A stretch of 64,000 bases of DNA, from the NCBI GenBank assembly GCA_903813345.2, contig CAIIXF020000002.1, positions 26,977,223 through 27,041,222 of the forward strand, written 5' to 3'. Shown piece by piece: positions 1 through 11,500 of this stretch. The translations under genes and the position numbers were made by a program. Position 1 is the stretch's first letter. Each line of letters begins with the position of its first letter. A model generated the notes under the pieces. The model searched no databases, had not been told where the DNA came from, and saw nothing but the letters and a program-made list of their open reading frames with translations. The stretch is from Owenia fusiformis (lineage: Eukaryota > Annelida > Polychaeta > Sabellida > Oweniidae).

Positions 1-488
1 ACAGAGCTTCAAAGTCATCTTTGAAAATCATTTTTCGCCTCTTGTGTTATTTCAATGGGAGGGTTTTTTTGAAAAATAATTTTGACTTTAAAGACTTATA
101 ACTTTGCTGATCCTGAAGAAAGGTATCAATGTTTTGTTAAATAAAGTTAGCAAATTCAATTGCCTACCTAACTTGTATTTTTGCAAGGACTCGGAGTGAT
201 GGACATTCTGTCATATGACTTGCGGCAAACCCACCATTTCCATTGGTTAACATGGGAATGTCGATTTTCAAAAATATATCAAATTTATCATCAATTTTCG
301 ACCTATTGTAATTGAGGAAAAAAATTGAGAAAATTTGGAGGTATTGGAAATAAAGTCAAATTACGTTTCAATCAATAGAATAAGTATTTCTATCGCAGGT
401 TAAGTAAATAAAAATTCAAACGTAGAGAGGCTTTAACACGTAGTTCAATGGGGGAGCTAAGGTTGCAAAACTTATGGAGGAGAGTGTA
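1..488. other. Unassigned AT-rich DNA left of duplicon A
   Basis: No coding frame, tandem repeat or recognisable element seen. The similarity to the second duplicon starts just after this stretch. Confidence 0.4.
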
Positions 489-2077
489 AGTGTATACAGG
501 CTAAAAAATATATGTTAAACTTCTGTTTGAAGATCACCTAGGAGAAAGATAAAGTCAATAGCTAAAAATAACATTCGATAAAATTACACTAAAAGTCTCA
601 AGACTTAAAATGACATCGTGAGAAGGCATGGTTCTCTTTTAGTTATTTTCTAGTTAGAAAACAGAAACCCCGGGACAGAAAGATTAGATGACTTTCACAA
701 TGTGAAAATGTCAGCCCTCATATGAACTAATAATGCTGTGACTCGATTTCCAAAATTTTGTTTGAAGATTCTGTCTTATTCTATTCTGTCTTATTCTTAT
801 TCTATTATCTTATTCTGATTTTGTTTAAAACAAACATTCTTAAAATGTTGATCTGTTTACTTTTGCAAGTGTACAATAAATATATATTAAGCGTATATTT
901 GACTAAATTCAGGATTTTGAAATTGTCCATTTACAACTTGTTGTTTATTATTGAAAATTAATACTTTGGAACTAATAAAAGCCAACGTTTATGCTCTTTT
1001 AAAATAACAGAGCGTACTATTAACCAAAAAATAATATTTAAAGCTGGACATAAATCTAGGATAGAAAATTATTTTGTTGATTTTTCTGTCAAATGAAGTG
1101 GCTACAGATGTCATTCAGGCATCATATTAGGTTAATACCATATCGCATGATCATTGGCCATTGACCATTGGAAATTTTGTCTGTTTGATTTGTGCTACAC
1201 CTCACATTGACAGAGTGACTAATTATAAAGCAAAAAAATGAGATTATTGACAATTTTATCAATGATCTTGAGCATTTTGCAGAAAGATTCTGACATTTGA
1301 TTTAAAGACGATCAAAAGAATTACCAAATAAGCATAGTTCCGGTTGTGCTAGATTATTCCCCTCAGACATAGGTATGATAACTGGAAGTCGCCAGAACAA
1401 CAAAGGTTGTCTCTGTATGAATAATTAATCTTAACGTTTTTCTTTAATAAGAATAGACAAAAAGGCCACACAGGTTATTACAAACATTAAATTAGATAAG
1501 ATTCAACAATTTACTGTGTTCATATATATGAACCTTCCTCCTTGATCGTATCTATAACAATGGCGGGATCTGTCTTGTAGAGTAAAATGATTTCATCAGA
1601 ATATCATAGTAATTCTAATTGGCCATTTAATTCAATTCATAATATCAATTTTTCTGTGAAAAGTTACGAATTCATAATAACGCAATGTATCTTTTAGAAT
1701 CAATATATTATAGTGAAGCAGAGGGGGGAGTACCCTTTGCATTTGTTTGACTTCACTTCTTAAAAGAGAGCTTCGTCTGTAGTTTAACTAGACTCTGCAC
1801 GCAGGGTAGAGGGGGAGTTGTTTGTCGAATAAATTGAGGACGATTTATCAATCATTTCGCTTATGTTTTTCATCCTAAAAACATCAATACAAATTAAAAC
1901 ATTTTGTTGACTATAAGATTGCACAATATAATCAAAAAAATATATTTGTCATTTTCAAGGATTATCTATGGATTAACACCCAGGTATTTCAATTTTTCAA
2001 ACTTCAAAGGGCTGGGAATCAGCCCATTTCTCTTTGAGAGGAGCACAGCTCTTTGAGATTTTTTTTAAATCAAACGA

Positions 2078-2225
2078 TACAGTTTCCAAATAGATTTTGA
2101 GATAACAGGAAAGTTAATCTTTAATACACACCTTATTTGGATGTTTTGGTTAATATCGCAACCCAAAAAGTTGTGTATTAAAGATTTACACTTTCCTGTG
2201 ATCTCAAAGTCTGCTTGGAACTGTA
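2078..2225. mobile_element. Small palindromic MITE-like element, 148 bp
   Basis: The two halves are inverted copies: TACAGTTTCC at the left and GGAACTGTA at the right, with arms continuing through GAGATAACAGGAAAG / CTTTCCTGTGATCTC. In duplicon B the same element is split by the insertion at 45557-51049. Confidence 0.65.
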
Positions 2226-2474
2226 CCAAGTATTTCATACTATCCTTAAATATGTAATCAAATTTTGATAATACTGAACATTAAAAAGGTTATTAAGGAG
2301 ACAGTGACCCTTGAACAATTCTGTCCAGGCTACTATGTATATCATTAGTATGTAATGTCATTAGTAAACAGTGTCATTATAGTGTGATATCATTAGTAAA
2401 TGCGATGTCATCAGTATGTGTTGTCATAAGTATGTGATATGCAAGAAGATTAGCGTCTCATGAAAACTCGCTAA

Positions 2475-2944
2475 TTTTGTTACCAAAACGAACCGTTTTG
2501 GTAACAAAATGTCGGAACGTCGAAGGTACGATTTTTCTTTTTTCCTTATTCCACGCGTTGTTGGCAGACTCCCCACGACGTTTTTTTCTCACAAACGTAT
2601 ATCCGTATCATAGTACTATGTTATAGAAAGTGTACATGTTTCAGAATCGTCGATTTAATTCGTCACTTAAGTTACATAAACGGTTTGGGTTAAAAGTGCA
2701 GATCTGAACCGTTTTTCGAAAAGCCGTTTATGTAACTTGAGTGAGTAATTAAATCGATGATTCTGTTTTTCTTGAACAAATGATACTGATACACATTTGT
2801 GTAAAAAAATGTCGTAGGAATTCTGCCTACAACGTGTGAAATAAGGAAAAAAGAAAAATCGTTCCTTCGATGTTCCGACATTTTGTTACCAAAACGAACC
2901 GTTTTGGTTGGTAACCGGCGAAATCGAGTGGATCACCAGTGTCT
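2475..2944. mobile_element. Palindromic MITE, family 1, copy 1
   Basis: Near-complete inverted repeat of about 470 bp with arms carrying GTTACCAAAACGAACCG. It is absent at the matching point of duplicon B. The same family is at 29760-30278, where the outer ends are better kept. Minus-strand frame 2690-2881 is a by-product of the arm sequence, not a gene. Confidence 0.75.
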
Positions 2945-4747
2945 TAGGGAGACCAAATATTGCGAGAACGTTAACATTATGCAAACAATAACGACAGGGT
3001 GGCGTATTTATTACCAAAATATGCCTTACCTTTAGGATGATTCAGTTTATTGAATACTTGAATTGAATTGACAAGTTTTTTAGGCTGAAACCAAGTGAAA
3101 TTACCTGGTCTTAACTGAAGGGCTGAATTTAAGCACAAATAAAGTCCTTTGAAGAAGAGTGACTCTATGTGCAAGATAACACTTTTCTTCATTCTATGAA
3201 TAAATAACTGTATTGGAGTGTTTTCACAATCTCATTATGATAGATTTTATTTAAGTTGGAAAATATTATTGGATTTATGTATTCAGAAATATTTTTATCG
3301 TAAAAATTTAAAGTTGACACTCATCTTATTTTATTTAAGATTAACTTTTCAAAAATTGACACTTATCTTATTTTAAATGTTATTGAAAAATGTCGAAACA
3401 TGCGAAGGCTCTTTACAATCAAAAACATGATTTATTAAGTGATACTATTGTGTAAAAACCTCTGGATACGTAACACACCTGTCTTGATTCATAAGGTGCC
3501 AGTTGCTCCAACTTCTTGTTTTATAACACCTAGAAGTCTAAGATGTAAACATACCAGACTTCACCAACTCTACCAAACATCAAAATCGGATTTCATATTA
3601 AACAAAAAAGTATAACAAAGGTTTCACACTCTTGGTGTTAAAAAAACTTAGAACAAAGGGGTTACAACAATTAGTGTGTGCCAAAACCCCAGAAAATCAC
3701 AAAAACCTATGTTGTGGTAGCTTACTATGAAGTGACCCATTATCATTATAGATTGGTCCATCAACTATTCATTTTTACTTGTCTGCACTCAAAAAGGTGA
3801 CACGAAAGGGCTAAACGGCTTGCACCAAGGTGCAACCATCAAAAAGATGAGTTTGATAAAAAATTATTTTTTTCAAGTAATATCAATGGGTATACAATAT
3901 AGGAGGCAAATTTGGTATTGATAAGTATGATAGTCCATTTGCGTGTGGCCATTTTTATAAAAACAATAATTGTGAAGAATTATATATTTCTGACCTGAAA
4001 ATGCCATATTTATTCAAAAGTCATGGTTGTTAATGATAATATTCCTATTTCACCTATTCAATGTTTTCAAAATATTTTAATTACCATTATATTCATTTTT
4101 GGCAAAGTAAATAAATATAGGGCTCACACAAGGATCAACTTTATTTGCAATATTTTCATATTTAGTGATGTTTTGAAAAAATATAAGGTTAAACACAATT
4201 TTATTTGTTAAATGTTTAACAAAATAAACAGAGTGTGTTTATTTCATTGTTTTGACTGAAAAATCGCAATTCATTGCTCTTCCTCTTAGAACGGCAGGGG
4301 ATATACAAGTACATAAACAGTCTTAAAAAACGTTGATCCTTGTGTAAGCCCTACACTTATTTACTTTGCCAGAAACTGATATAATGGTTATTCGGTGGTA
4401 TGAAAATCATTTCAGAGGTAAAATAGGAAGAATGTCTTTGAACTTGGAATAAAAAGCATTATATGGTTAGAAATACCCAATTTTTACCATAATTGTTTTT
4501 AATAATATAACCATACCCTCATGGACTATCTTTACATTTCAATAACCAATGTGCATTATATTTTGCATGTTTTACTGCAATTATTTGTAAAAATATTTTT
4601 AAATCTTACATTTTTGACTGGAAAGTGAAGAGACAATACTCAAATATACTCATATTATTGGTCACATTTGGTTATTTCACCCAAACAGATTCGGGATTTT
4701 TTAGTCCAGGCATATGAAGAAACTAGTGTGAATTAAATGGTCATATT

Positions 4748-4796
4748 ATACAATACAATACAATACAATACAATACAATACAATACAATACAATAC
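4748..4796 (+). repeat. Pentanucleotide microsatellite (ATACA)n
   Basis: About nine to ten uninterrupted copies of the 5-base unit AATAC. Confidence 0.95.
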
Positions 4797-5427
4797 TGAT
4801 CCAATTCAGAATTACTAGAGAAAGTAACTCTCGTGGGTGTTGATTACTGATTGCAGTCATTAAACTAAAGACCTCATATTTGGATGTCCTCTCTTCTGAT
4901 ACGATTTTACAATTCACTTCAAATTGGCAAAGGACCAGGTATAGTATGGCAATTGATATCTGATCGTCATATATTTTACCATGACTACTTTCTCAATATA
5001 AATATGACATTTCTCAAAAACACAATATGTTATCTTTCAAGAAAATTCAACAAAGTGACAAGGTGGAGATCTTATCAATAATATTTCAGATATATTTTCA
5101 AATATTTATATTTTCAATTTCAATTTATTGATACATTCAAGCATTATGTTTACGAATGTTATTAATAACAGGTGGCACCACATTTGATGCTTATACCCGT
5201 ACATATAGTAGTACAATCATGTAGTGTATCATTAAGTTGTCAAGGAATCAAACCAGAATGAAATCATAAAAAATAAGTTGAAAAATAAAGGTTGAGGGGG
5301 ATTCATGATGTTTTTTTCTTTTCAAGTGAAGAAGTTGGATGATATCATTTTTATCACAGGGACTTTACATAAGAAAAATCATATTGTTTTCACAAAAACA
5401 CGTTCAGCCCCAAAACGCCAAATACTA

Positions 5428-6110
5428 ATTAGATATTGAGCTATGACCTTGAAATGATCTTGATCCATAAACATTGACTTATAGATCTCTGGTTATTTTA
5501 TCATTGGTCATTAAATAGACTGTAGCCCCACATTTGCCAACTACTTAGATATTGACCTTGAAATGACCTTGACACCAGGTCACCTAATCATTGGTCGCCA
5601 AAGGTCACAATTGTTCTCAATTGCCTTTAAACTCCAAATTGCGAGATATTGACCTTGGAAGTCACCCTATCATGAGCCGCTAGGGGGCACAGCAGATACC
5701 AGGGCCTTAATACACCAAATACTTAGATACTGATATTTGACCTTGAAATAACCTTGACCTCAGGTCACACATTCATGATTCACAAAGGGTAACCTCAGCC
5801 CAAAAACGCCAAATATTTAGATATTGATGACCTCTAAATGATCTTGACCTATAGACCTTGACCCTGACAACAGGTCACCTAATAATCGGTTGTCAAGGGT
5901 CAGAATTGTTCTCAATTGCCTTAAAACACCAAATTGCTAGATATTGACCTTGAAATTACCTACACCCATTCAGTTGATCTTTACCTCAGGTCACATAATC
6001 ATCGGTTGTGAAGGGTCACACCATCGGCAAAATGTCTTAAAATGCCAACTATCCTAGATATTGATATTTTAAACTTGAAATTACCCAGACTTTTGACCTA
6101 TGTTGAATAC
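5428..6110 (+). repeat. Degenerate minisatellite, about 7 units of ~100 bp, rich in TGACCTTGA
   Basis: Recurring order in each unit: CCAAAT, TAGATATTGA, TGACCTTGAAATGACCTTGA, AGGTCACCTAATCAT and GTCAAGGGTCACAATTG. Units differ by substitutions and indels, suggesting an old array. Lies inside the 3.66-kb foldback element. Confidence 0.75.
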
Positions 6111-7330
6111 ACATTTTATGAACAAAACATAGTACGAAGTTGAAAACTGATCTTTTTGAAATGAAATTGCTGCTGATGTTTCAAAACTAAGGTATCTTTA
6201 TTGCAAAAGTACTATTCAAATTGAATAAGTAAATGTTGCAATGAATGCTCACACATATCTTGTTGTATATCAATCTAGTGCAACTGCTACAGGTATCACT
6301 CTGACACGTATCTGTGAACAAATCAAACTTCTTTGATGTTGATGTAATGCAAATTGGTATCTTTTAATATGACGTCCGTAAGATAAACCATCAATACTAG
6401 GATTGTCAAAACTTGCATTGATAAAATAAATTCCCGTCTCATCACTGTCACACCCATTACTACAAGATGATGCCTCTTAGATCACTGTCTCCAAGCTATA
6501 AACTAAGTGATGCACTATATGCTCGTAATACTTTTTTATTCAAAATCAAAAGTCAATGATACTTTTCCTATTTTACCAGTATTAAATGATTTTTATATAT
6601 CCGAATAACCATTATATACGTTTTTGACAAAGTAAATAATTGTAGGGCTCACACAAGGATCAACTTTTTGAAGACTTTTTCGTACTGGTGTAGACTCTCC
6701 TGCTTGCGAAGCAAGGGCGATGAATTGAGATTTTTCAGTCGAAACAAGAAAACAAACATATAATTGTTTTTTCTTCAACAAATAAAAAATAAAATTGAGT
6801 TTACCTTCGTATTTTTTCAAAACATCACTTTATATGAAAATGCTATGAACAAAGTTGATCCTTGTGTGAGCCCTATAATTATTTACTTTGTCAAAAACTA
6901 ATGAAATGGTTATTGGTATATTTAAAAAACACTGACTATATAAAATAGGAATAATATCCTTGACAACAGTAACTTTTTAATTGAAATCGCATTTTAAGGT
7001 CATAAATATCCAATTTTTTACCATAATTGTTTTTCATAAAATCACCACACCCGAATAGACTATCATTACACATCAATATCAAATTTGCATCTTATTTTGT
7101 ATACTTACAAGTATTATTTTAAAATATGTATATTTTTCAAACTCATCTTTTTGACGGTCGCACCTTGGTGCAAGCCGTTTAGCCCTTTCGTGTCACTATT
7201 TTGACTGCAGACAAGTAAAAATGAATAGATAATAGATCAATCTAAAATGACTATTGGTCAATTCATAGTAAGCTACCACAACATAGGTTTAGCCTAACTA
7301 AGCCACTTAGAAAGCAATTTGGAACACACT

Positions 7331-8362
7331 AAATTAACAGAACTGTATTTTAGATTATCAACTTTGAAGTATTGTGTAGAAATAAAATATAATAAGAAAT
7401 AAAATATTTTCTTTAAGCACCAGCTCCTTTGGTAGGTGTTGATAAAAATATGACAGTTTTGGATAAAATCAAGGGAACAATTTCTCAAAATATCTTTCTG
7501 TAAAGGTAAAATTATCTTCTTTTTACATGTTCAACATTCATTTCGTTTAAAACAACCATTCTTCACCCCCTTCCCCTTTAATTGGGCTTTGTAATTCAAT
7601 GTTCTGTACATGTGTTTTATTGATCTGTTTAAAAGGAGATTTATCTCTGTTTATAGATAATATGATTTAAAACGAATATACAGGGTGTCTCATATGTATT
7701 GACCCCACTCCCAAATAAAATCATACATGTAGCATTGCTACCCTATCATGTTATACACCGTTGTTCGTGAATATGGAATTGGAATATCTACCTTGTTTTC
7801 AGTGTAATTTCAAATTTTAGTGAGATGAGATTTTTCAAATATGTATGCATAAACCGGTCAATATATAACGATGCATTCAGGTCGTTGTTTCATATCAACA
7901 GCTGAAACTGCTGTTACTGGTCCAACGCGTATGCTGACGTCACTCTAAGCCTTTGACAAAAAATACCAAAGATTAACATCAAAGCAGGGTATTATCAATC
8001 GCGAACTGGAAGCTCAGAAAGAAGATACACAACTGTGGAAGGATCGTTTATAGTAAAAATCACTGCTTTTATCATTCAACGGGTAAGGACAATAAAGTAA
8101 GAAGGATTGTTCAATTAGCAAAAATGCTTGACGTAATTAAAATAAGAATCCAATGTTAACGTTTCACCGGGATCAGAAAAAAGATGAAGGAAAAGAAAAA
8201 ACCTCCACAACACTTCATCTGAGATTGAAACAGAAGGGTTTAAAAAACTAACGAAACGAACTAAATTGCCGATTTGGTAATCATTCTTGAAGAAAAGCTG
8301 CTTTGTAGTGGTGTTCTAATTTTTTAGCATTTTGGTATATTTTTAAAAAGACGAACACTTTT
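7331..8362 (+). other. Conserved 5' flank of gene A
   Basis: Matches 55287-56285 almost base for base. Contains a transposon-like terminus, ACAGGGTGTCTCATATG, at about 7680 in both copies, so that insertion predates the duplication. No coding exon recognised. Confidence 0.5.
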
Positions 8363-8397
8363 TATTGGTATCAACAAGCGCATCCTTTTGCTATAAG
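8363..8397 (+). promoter_or_regulatory. Likely core promoter of gene A: inverted CCAAT and TATA-like box
   Basis: ATTGG (reverse CCAAT) near 8364 and TATAAG at 8392-8397 lie about 60-90 bases before the start codon. Both are conserved at the same spacing upstream of gene B (TATAAG at 56314-56319). The spacing would put transcription start near 8420, leaving a 5' leader of about 30 bases. Confidence 0.45.
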
Positions 8398-8451
8398 GAC
8401 CGACTTTCTTTAATAATTATAATTACAAAATTGTACTTCGAAGATTACAAC

Positions 8452-8599
8452 ATGAAACTACTCATGGTAGTGCTGGTTTTGGTCCTCATTGGTTATTGCA
8501 CGTGTGGCCGCTGGAGATTTAGAGGCAACAGAAAACACAAGAGCCACAAAAGCAAAAGCCACAAAAGCATTAAGAGCCACGGGAGTAGTAGTAAAGAGG
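8452..8599 (+). CDS. Gene A exon 1: signal peptide and KSH-repeat N terminus
   Basis: Encodes a start Met, a hydrophobic core (MKLLMVVLVLVLIGYCTCG) typical of a secretory signal peptide, then a basic stretch of about 30 residues in which Lys-Ser-His is repeated (KSHKSKSHKSIKSHGSSSKEG region). It ends with one spare base (phase 1) before a GTAAGA donor at 8600. Gene B has the same exon but is 33 bases (11 codons) shorter, lost entirely from the KSH stretch, so this segment changes length by repeat slippage. His/Lys-rich tails can bind metal or anionic polymers, but no function can be assigned from sequence. Confidence 0.8.
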
Positions 8600-11500
8600 G
8601 TAAGACATGTTTTTCATACATGGAAATGAAACTTGTAAATCAAGAAAATAAATACAGTAATCACAATATATCATTGCGATAAACGAGGCAAATGTGTCTT
8701 GAGCGTACTAAAGATGTACGCCCCTGTAACAATATATGGTTTCATCGTAGGCCTGGTGGAGTGTGAACCACTGGATGCTCCGGTAAACGGCTCCTTACAA
8801 TTGATAAATGGTGAGACTCATGTCGGCACTGTCGCTATCTATTCCTGCGACGAAGGGTCTGTTTTAAGTGGCAATATTACAAGATTATGTCAAAAAGTGT
8901 ACGGACCTGCATCCAGTTCGAGTGACAGTAGTCACAGCCACAGTCACCGCCGCGTTATCGGAGCAGAATGGAGCGGTGATGAACCAACCTGTGAACGTAA
9001 GTTTAAAAGAATGTAATAAATATAGTTGTGTAACAAATAAATACAGTTATCCCAGTAAAACATAGCGATAACCAATTGTGTCTTGAACATTCCAAAAGAG
9101 GTAAATAACAGTATATGCTTTCATCGTAGCCTTATTGGATTGTGAACCATTGGATGCACCGGTAAATGGTTCATTGCAATTGATAAATGATGAAAGTTGT
9201 GCTGTCGCTGTTTATTCCTGTGATGAAGGCTTTGTGTTAAATGGAAATTCCACTAGAGTATGCTTGAGTAGCGTCAACGAAGCGGAATGGAGTGGTAATG
9301 AAGCAATCTGTGAACGTAAGTAATTAAACTGTTATTAAAATAATTGTGTAACAGTAATTACAATATATCATAATAGTCCATGGTAGGAAATCTCTAGGAC
9401 GTCTAATAAAGGAGCTGTTAGCACACTATAGTGCAGCAAAATTTGACCTAATATTAACATACCTATACATATGCTCCCTAATAATTTTTGTTATGACCGT
9501 TTAACATACTTCTGGCTTTTAGGCTGAATTATGCCTGTCATTAGCAGAGGACAAAAAATTACCCAAAACTAAAATCCCCCTTTCTCATTATTTGGAGAAC
9601 ACAATGCGACAGAAAATAATACAAATAGTTTTAAAGTGCCCGATAAACTATAAAATGCGCATGCGTCCAGGTGTTGATAAACTATAAATAGCGAAAATCC
9701 AGGGTTTGTCACCACAAGGTAAGCCAGGACGTGTTGAGAGAACAGCTAGTGTTGATATTGAATTTATATGTAGCCAGATAAGTTTCCTTCTTGAAATTAC
9801 ATATGGTTATTAGCAATACTCTGTAGGTGCTAAATAATAAAATATTTAGAGTATATATGAGAGAAGTTGGTCATTTCGAACCTGTTGAAAAGTTTGTGGC
9901 TCTCGGCTACACCGGGGAATTTACTTCCATGAGTACACACATAAATGTGGGGTTCCCCAAGAGGTACGCGACAAGGTGACCTGGCATCAAATGTGCGACT
10001 AAATGCTACTATCGAGAAGATAAAATAACGAATACGACAATAAGTTATTGCATGTGACAATTCCGAGCCTTCATCTCACTGAAGTATTTTGAAGTGAAAA
10101 TAGGATTTTTGTTTTGATACATGGATTCAGATGAACGTAACTTTATTCTGACAACTAATCAAAACTGAACAAAATTGATTGTACGTAACAGACAATTTAT
10201 TGTTTTACAATGTTTTGATTGGCTAAACGAATGAAACCAACAAATTATGACATGTAAAATGACAATTTTGAAATGTAAAATTTAAAAGTGACAAACACAA
10301 CCTCCCTATCCACTCTTTGGGACCCCTTGTAAATTAGTAATATGTACATGTAGCAGTGGTAGTGTACAGCTTATTATCACACTACGCTTTGTATTCTAAA
10401 GCCTGTTGTTTGTAATAACACTGTTCACTCAACGTATGTTTTGTGTGTGGGCAGTCAACGATAATCATTGTTTTATCCCGGTTATATGACCTCGGCAATT
10501 ATAACAAAACCGCACTAAACGAAAAAACGCAAATAAGAGAAAGCTTTCACACACATATAAAAAATGAACTAGTCTAATCCGCCAGTATAAACTCTGTGCT
10601 ATACGTAGCCGGATCAGGCGCACACTTTAAACATAATTATGACTTAGGTTTCTAAGCTATAAGTTTGAGGTTGTTTTTCTCACTAACACAAAAAAATATG
10701 TAATCAGTGTATTGACGTTTTGTATTGTTTCTCAGATATTATGAGATAATTGTACAAATGAATCACTTTTATATTAGAATGACAAATGCTTAAATTATGC
10801 TAGCTAGTTTTTCACAACATGTGTCCCAGTACTTTTTGAGATATGGACTGTTATTCCGCGGTGAACATTATCATTAAAGGAGGAGGGCCTATTGCTCTTC
10901 CTTGACTAATTGCGAGTGCAGCTGAAATTCTATTTCTTGTGCTTAGATATTGCTCAGTTGCTTATAAAACAACAGTCAAGATTTGGTCGAATTCATGAAT
11001 CAAGCACACTTGTTTAATTACGCTAATTAAACACCAACATTTACGGTAAAATTATAAAAAAAAATACATTATGATAATCCATTTTTGTACGTATTTTTAG
11101 AATAACCGTCTGTGTCTTATAAAATTTATAAAAGTTTGAATCAAAATATTTTCATTTTTGATCCTTTGTGATGAAATACATTTTTCGACCCGAAAGACGG
11201 ACGTTTTTTTCAGCAAATGATCTCCTTAAACATTGCTTCAAATGTTGCTGCGCTATAGTGTGCTACGGATCCTTCATATTCGGTAGTCATATCATGGACT
11301 ATAACGATAAACAAGGCCAATTGTTCTTGAGCTTTCTAGGGATAACCACAGCTAATGCATCTTGAGCTTTCTAAAGAGCTGAATTAAAGTTAATATTTTC
11401 ATCGTAGGCATATTAGAGTGTGAACCATTGGATGCTCCTGGAAATGGTTCCTTGCAATTGATAAACGGTGAAACTTCCAATGGCGCTGTCGCTGTTTATT

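Larger units (their letters stand above)
3673..7330. mobile_element. Long-terminal-inverted-repeat (foldback) element, 3.66 kb, inserted in duplicon A only
   Basis: Ends AGTGTGTGCCAAA and its inverse TTGGAACACACT. The inverted arms run about 530 bp (3673-4210 against 6790-7330). Each end is itself a hairpin: a second inverted arm lies at about 4290-4650 and another at 6540-6670. Duplicon B has an uninterrupted site near 55285. Short AATT flanks both ends. No transposase frame is present, so it would need enzymes from elsewhere. The interior holds a pentanucleotide microsatellite and a TGACCTTGA-rich minisatellite. Confidence 0.75.

Noticed and set aside
758-961. Leu/Phe-rich 67-codon frame resembling a membrane peptide
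   Set aside because: It is AT-driven composition; the counterpart in duplicon B near 44380 has indels that destroy the frame.
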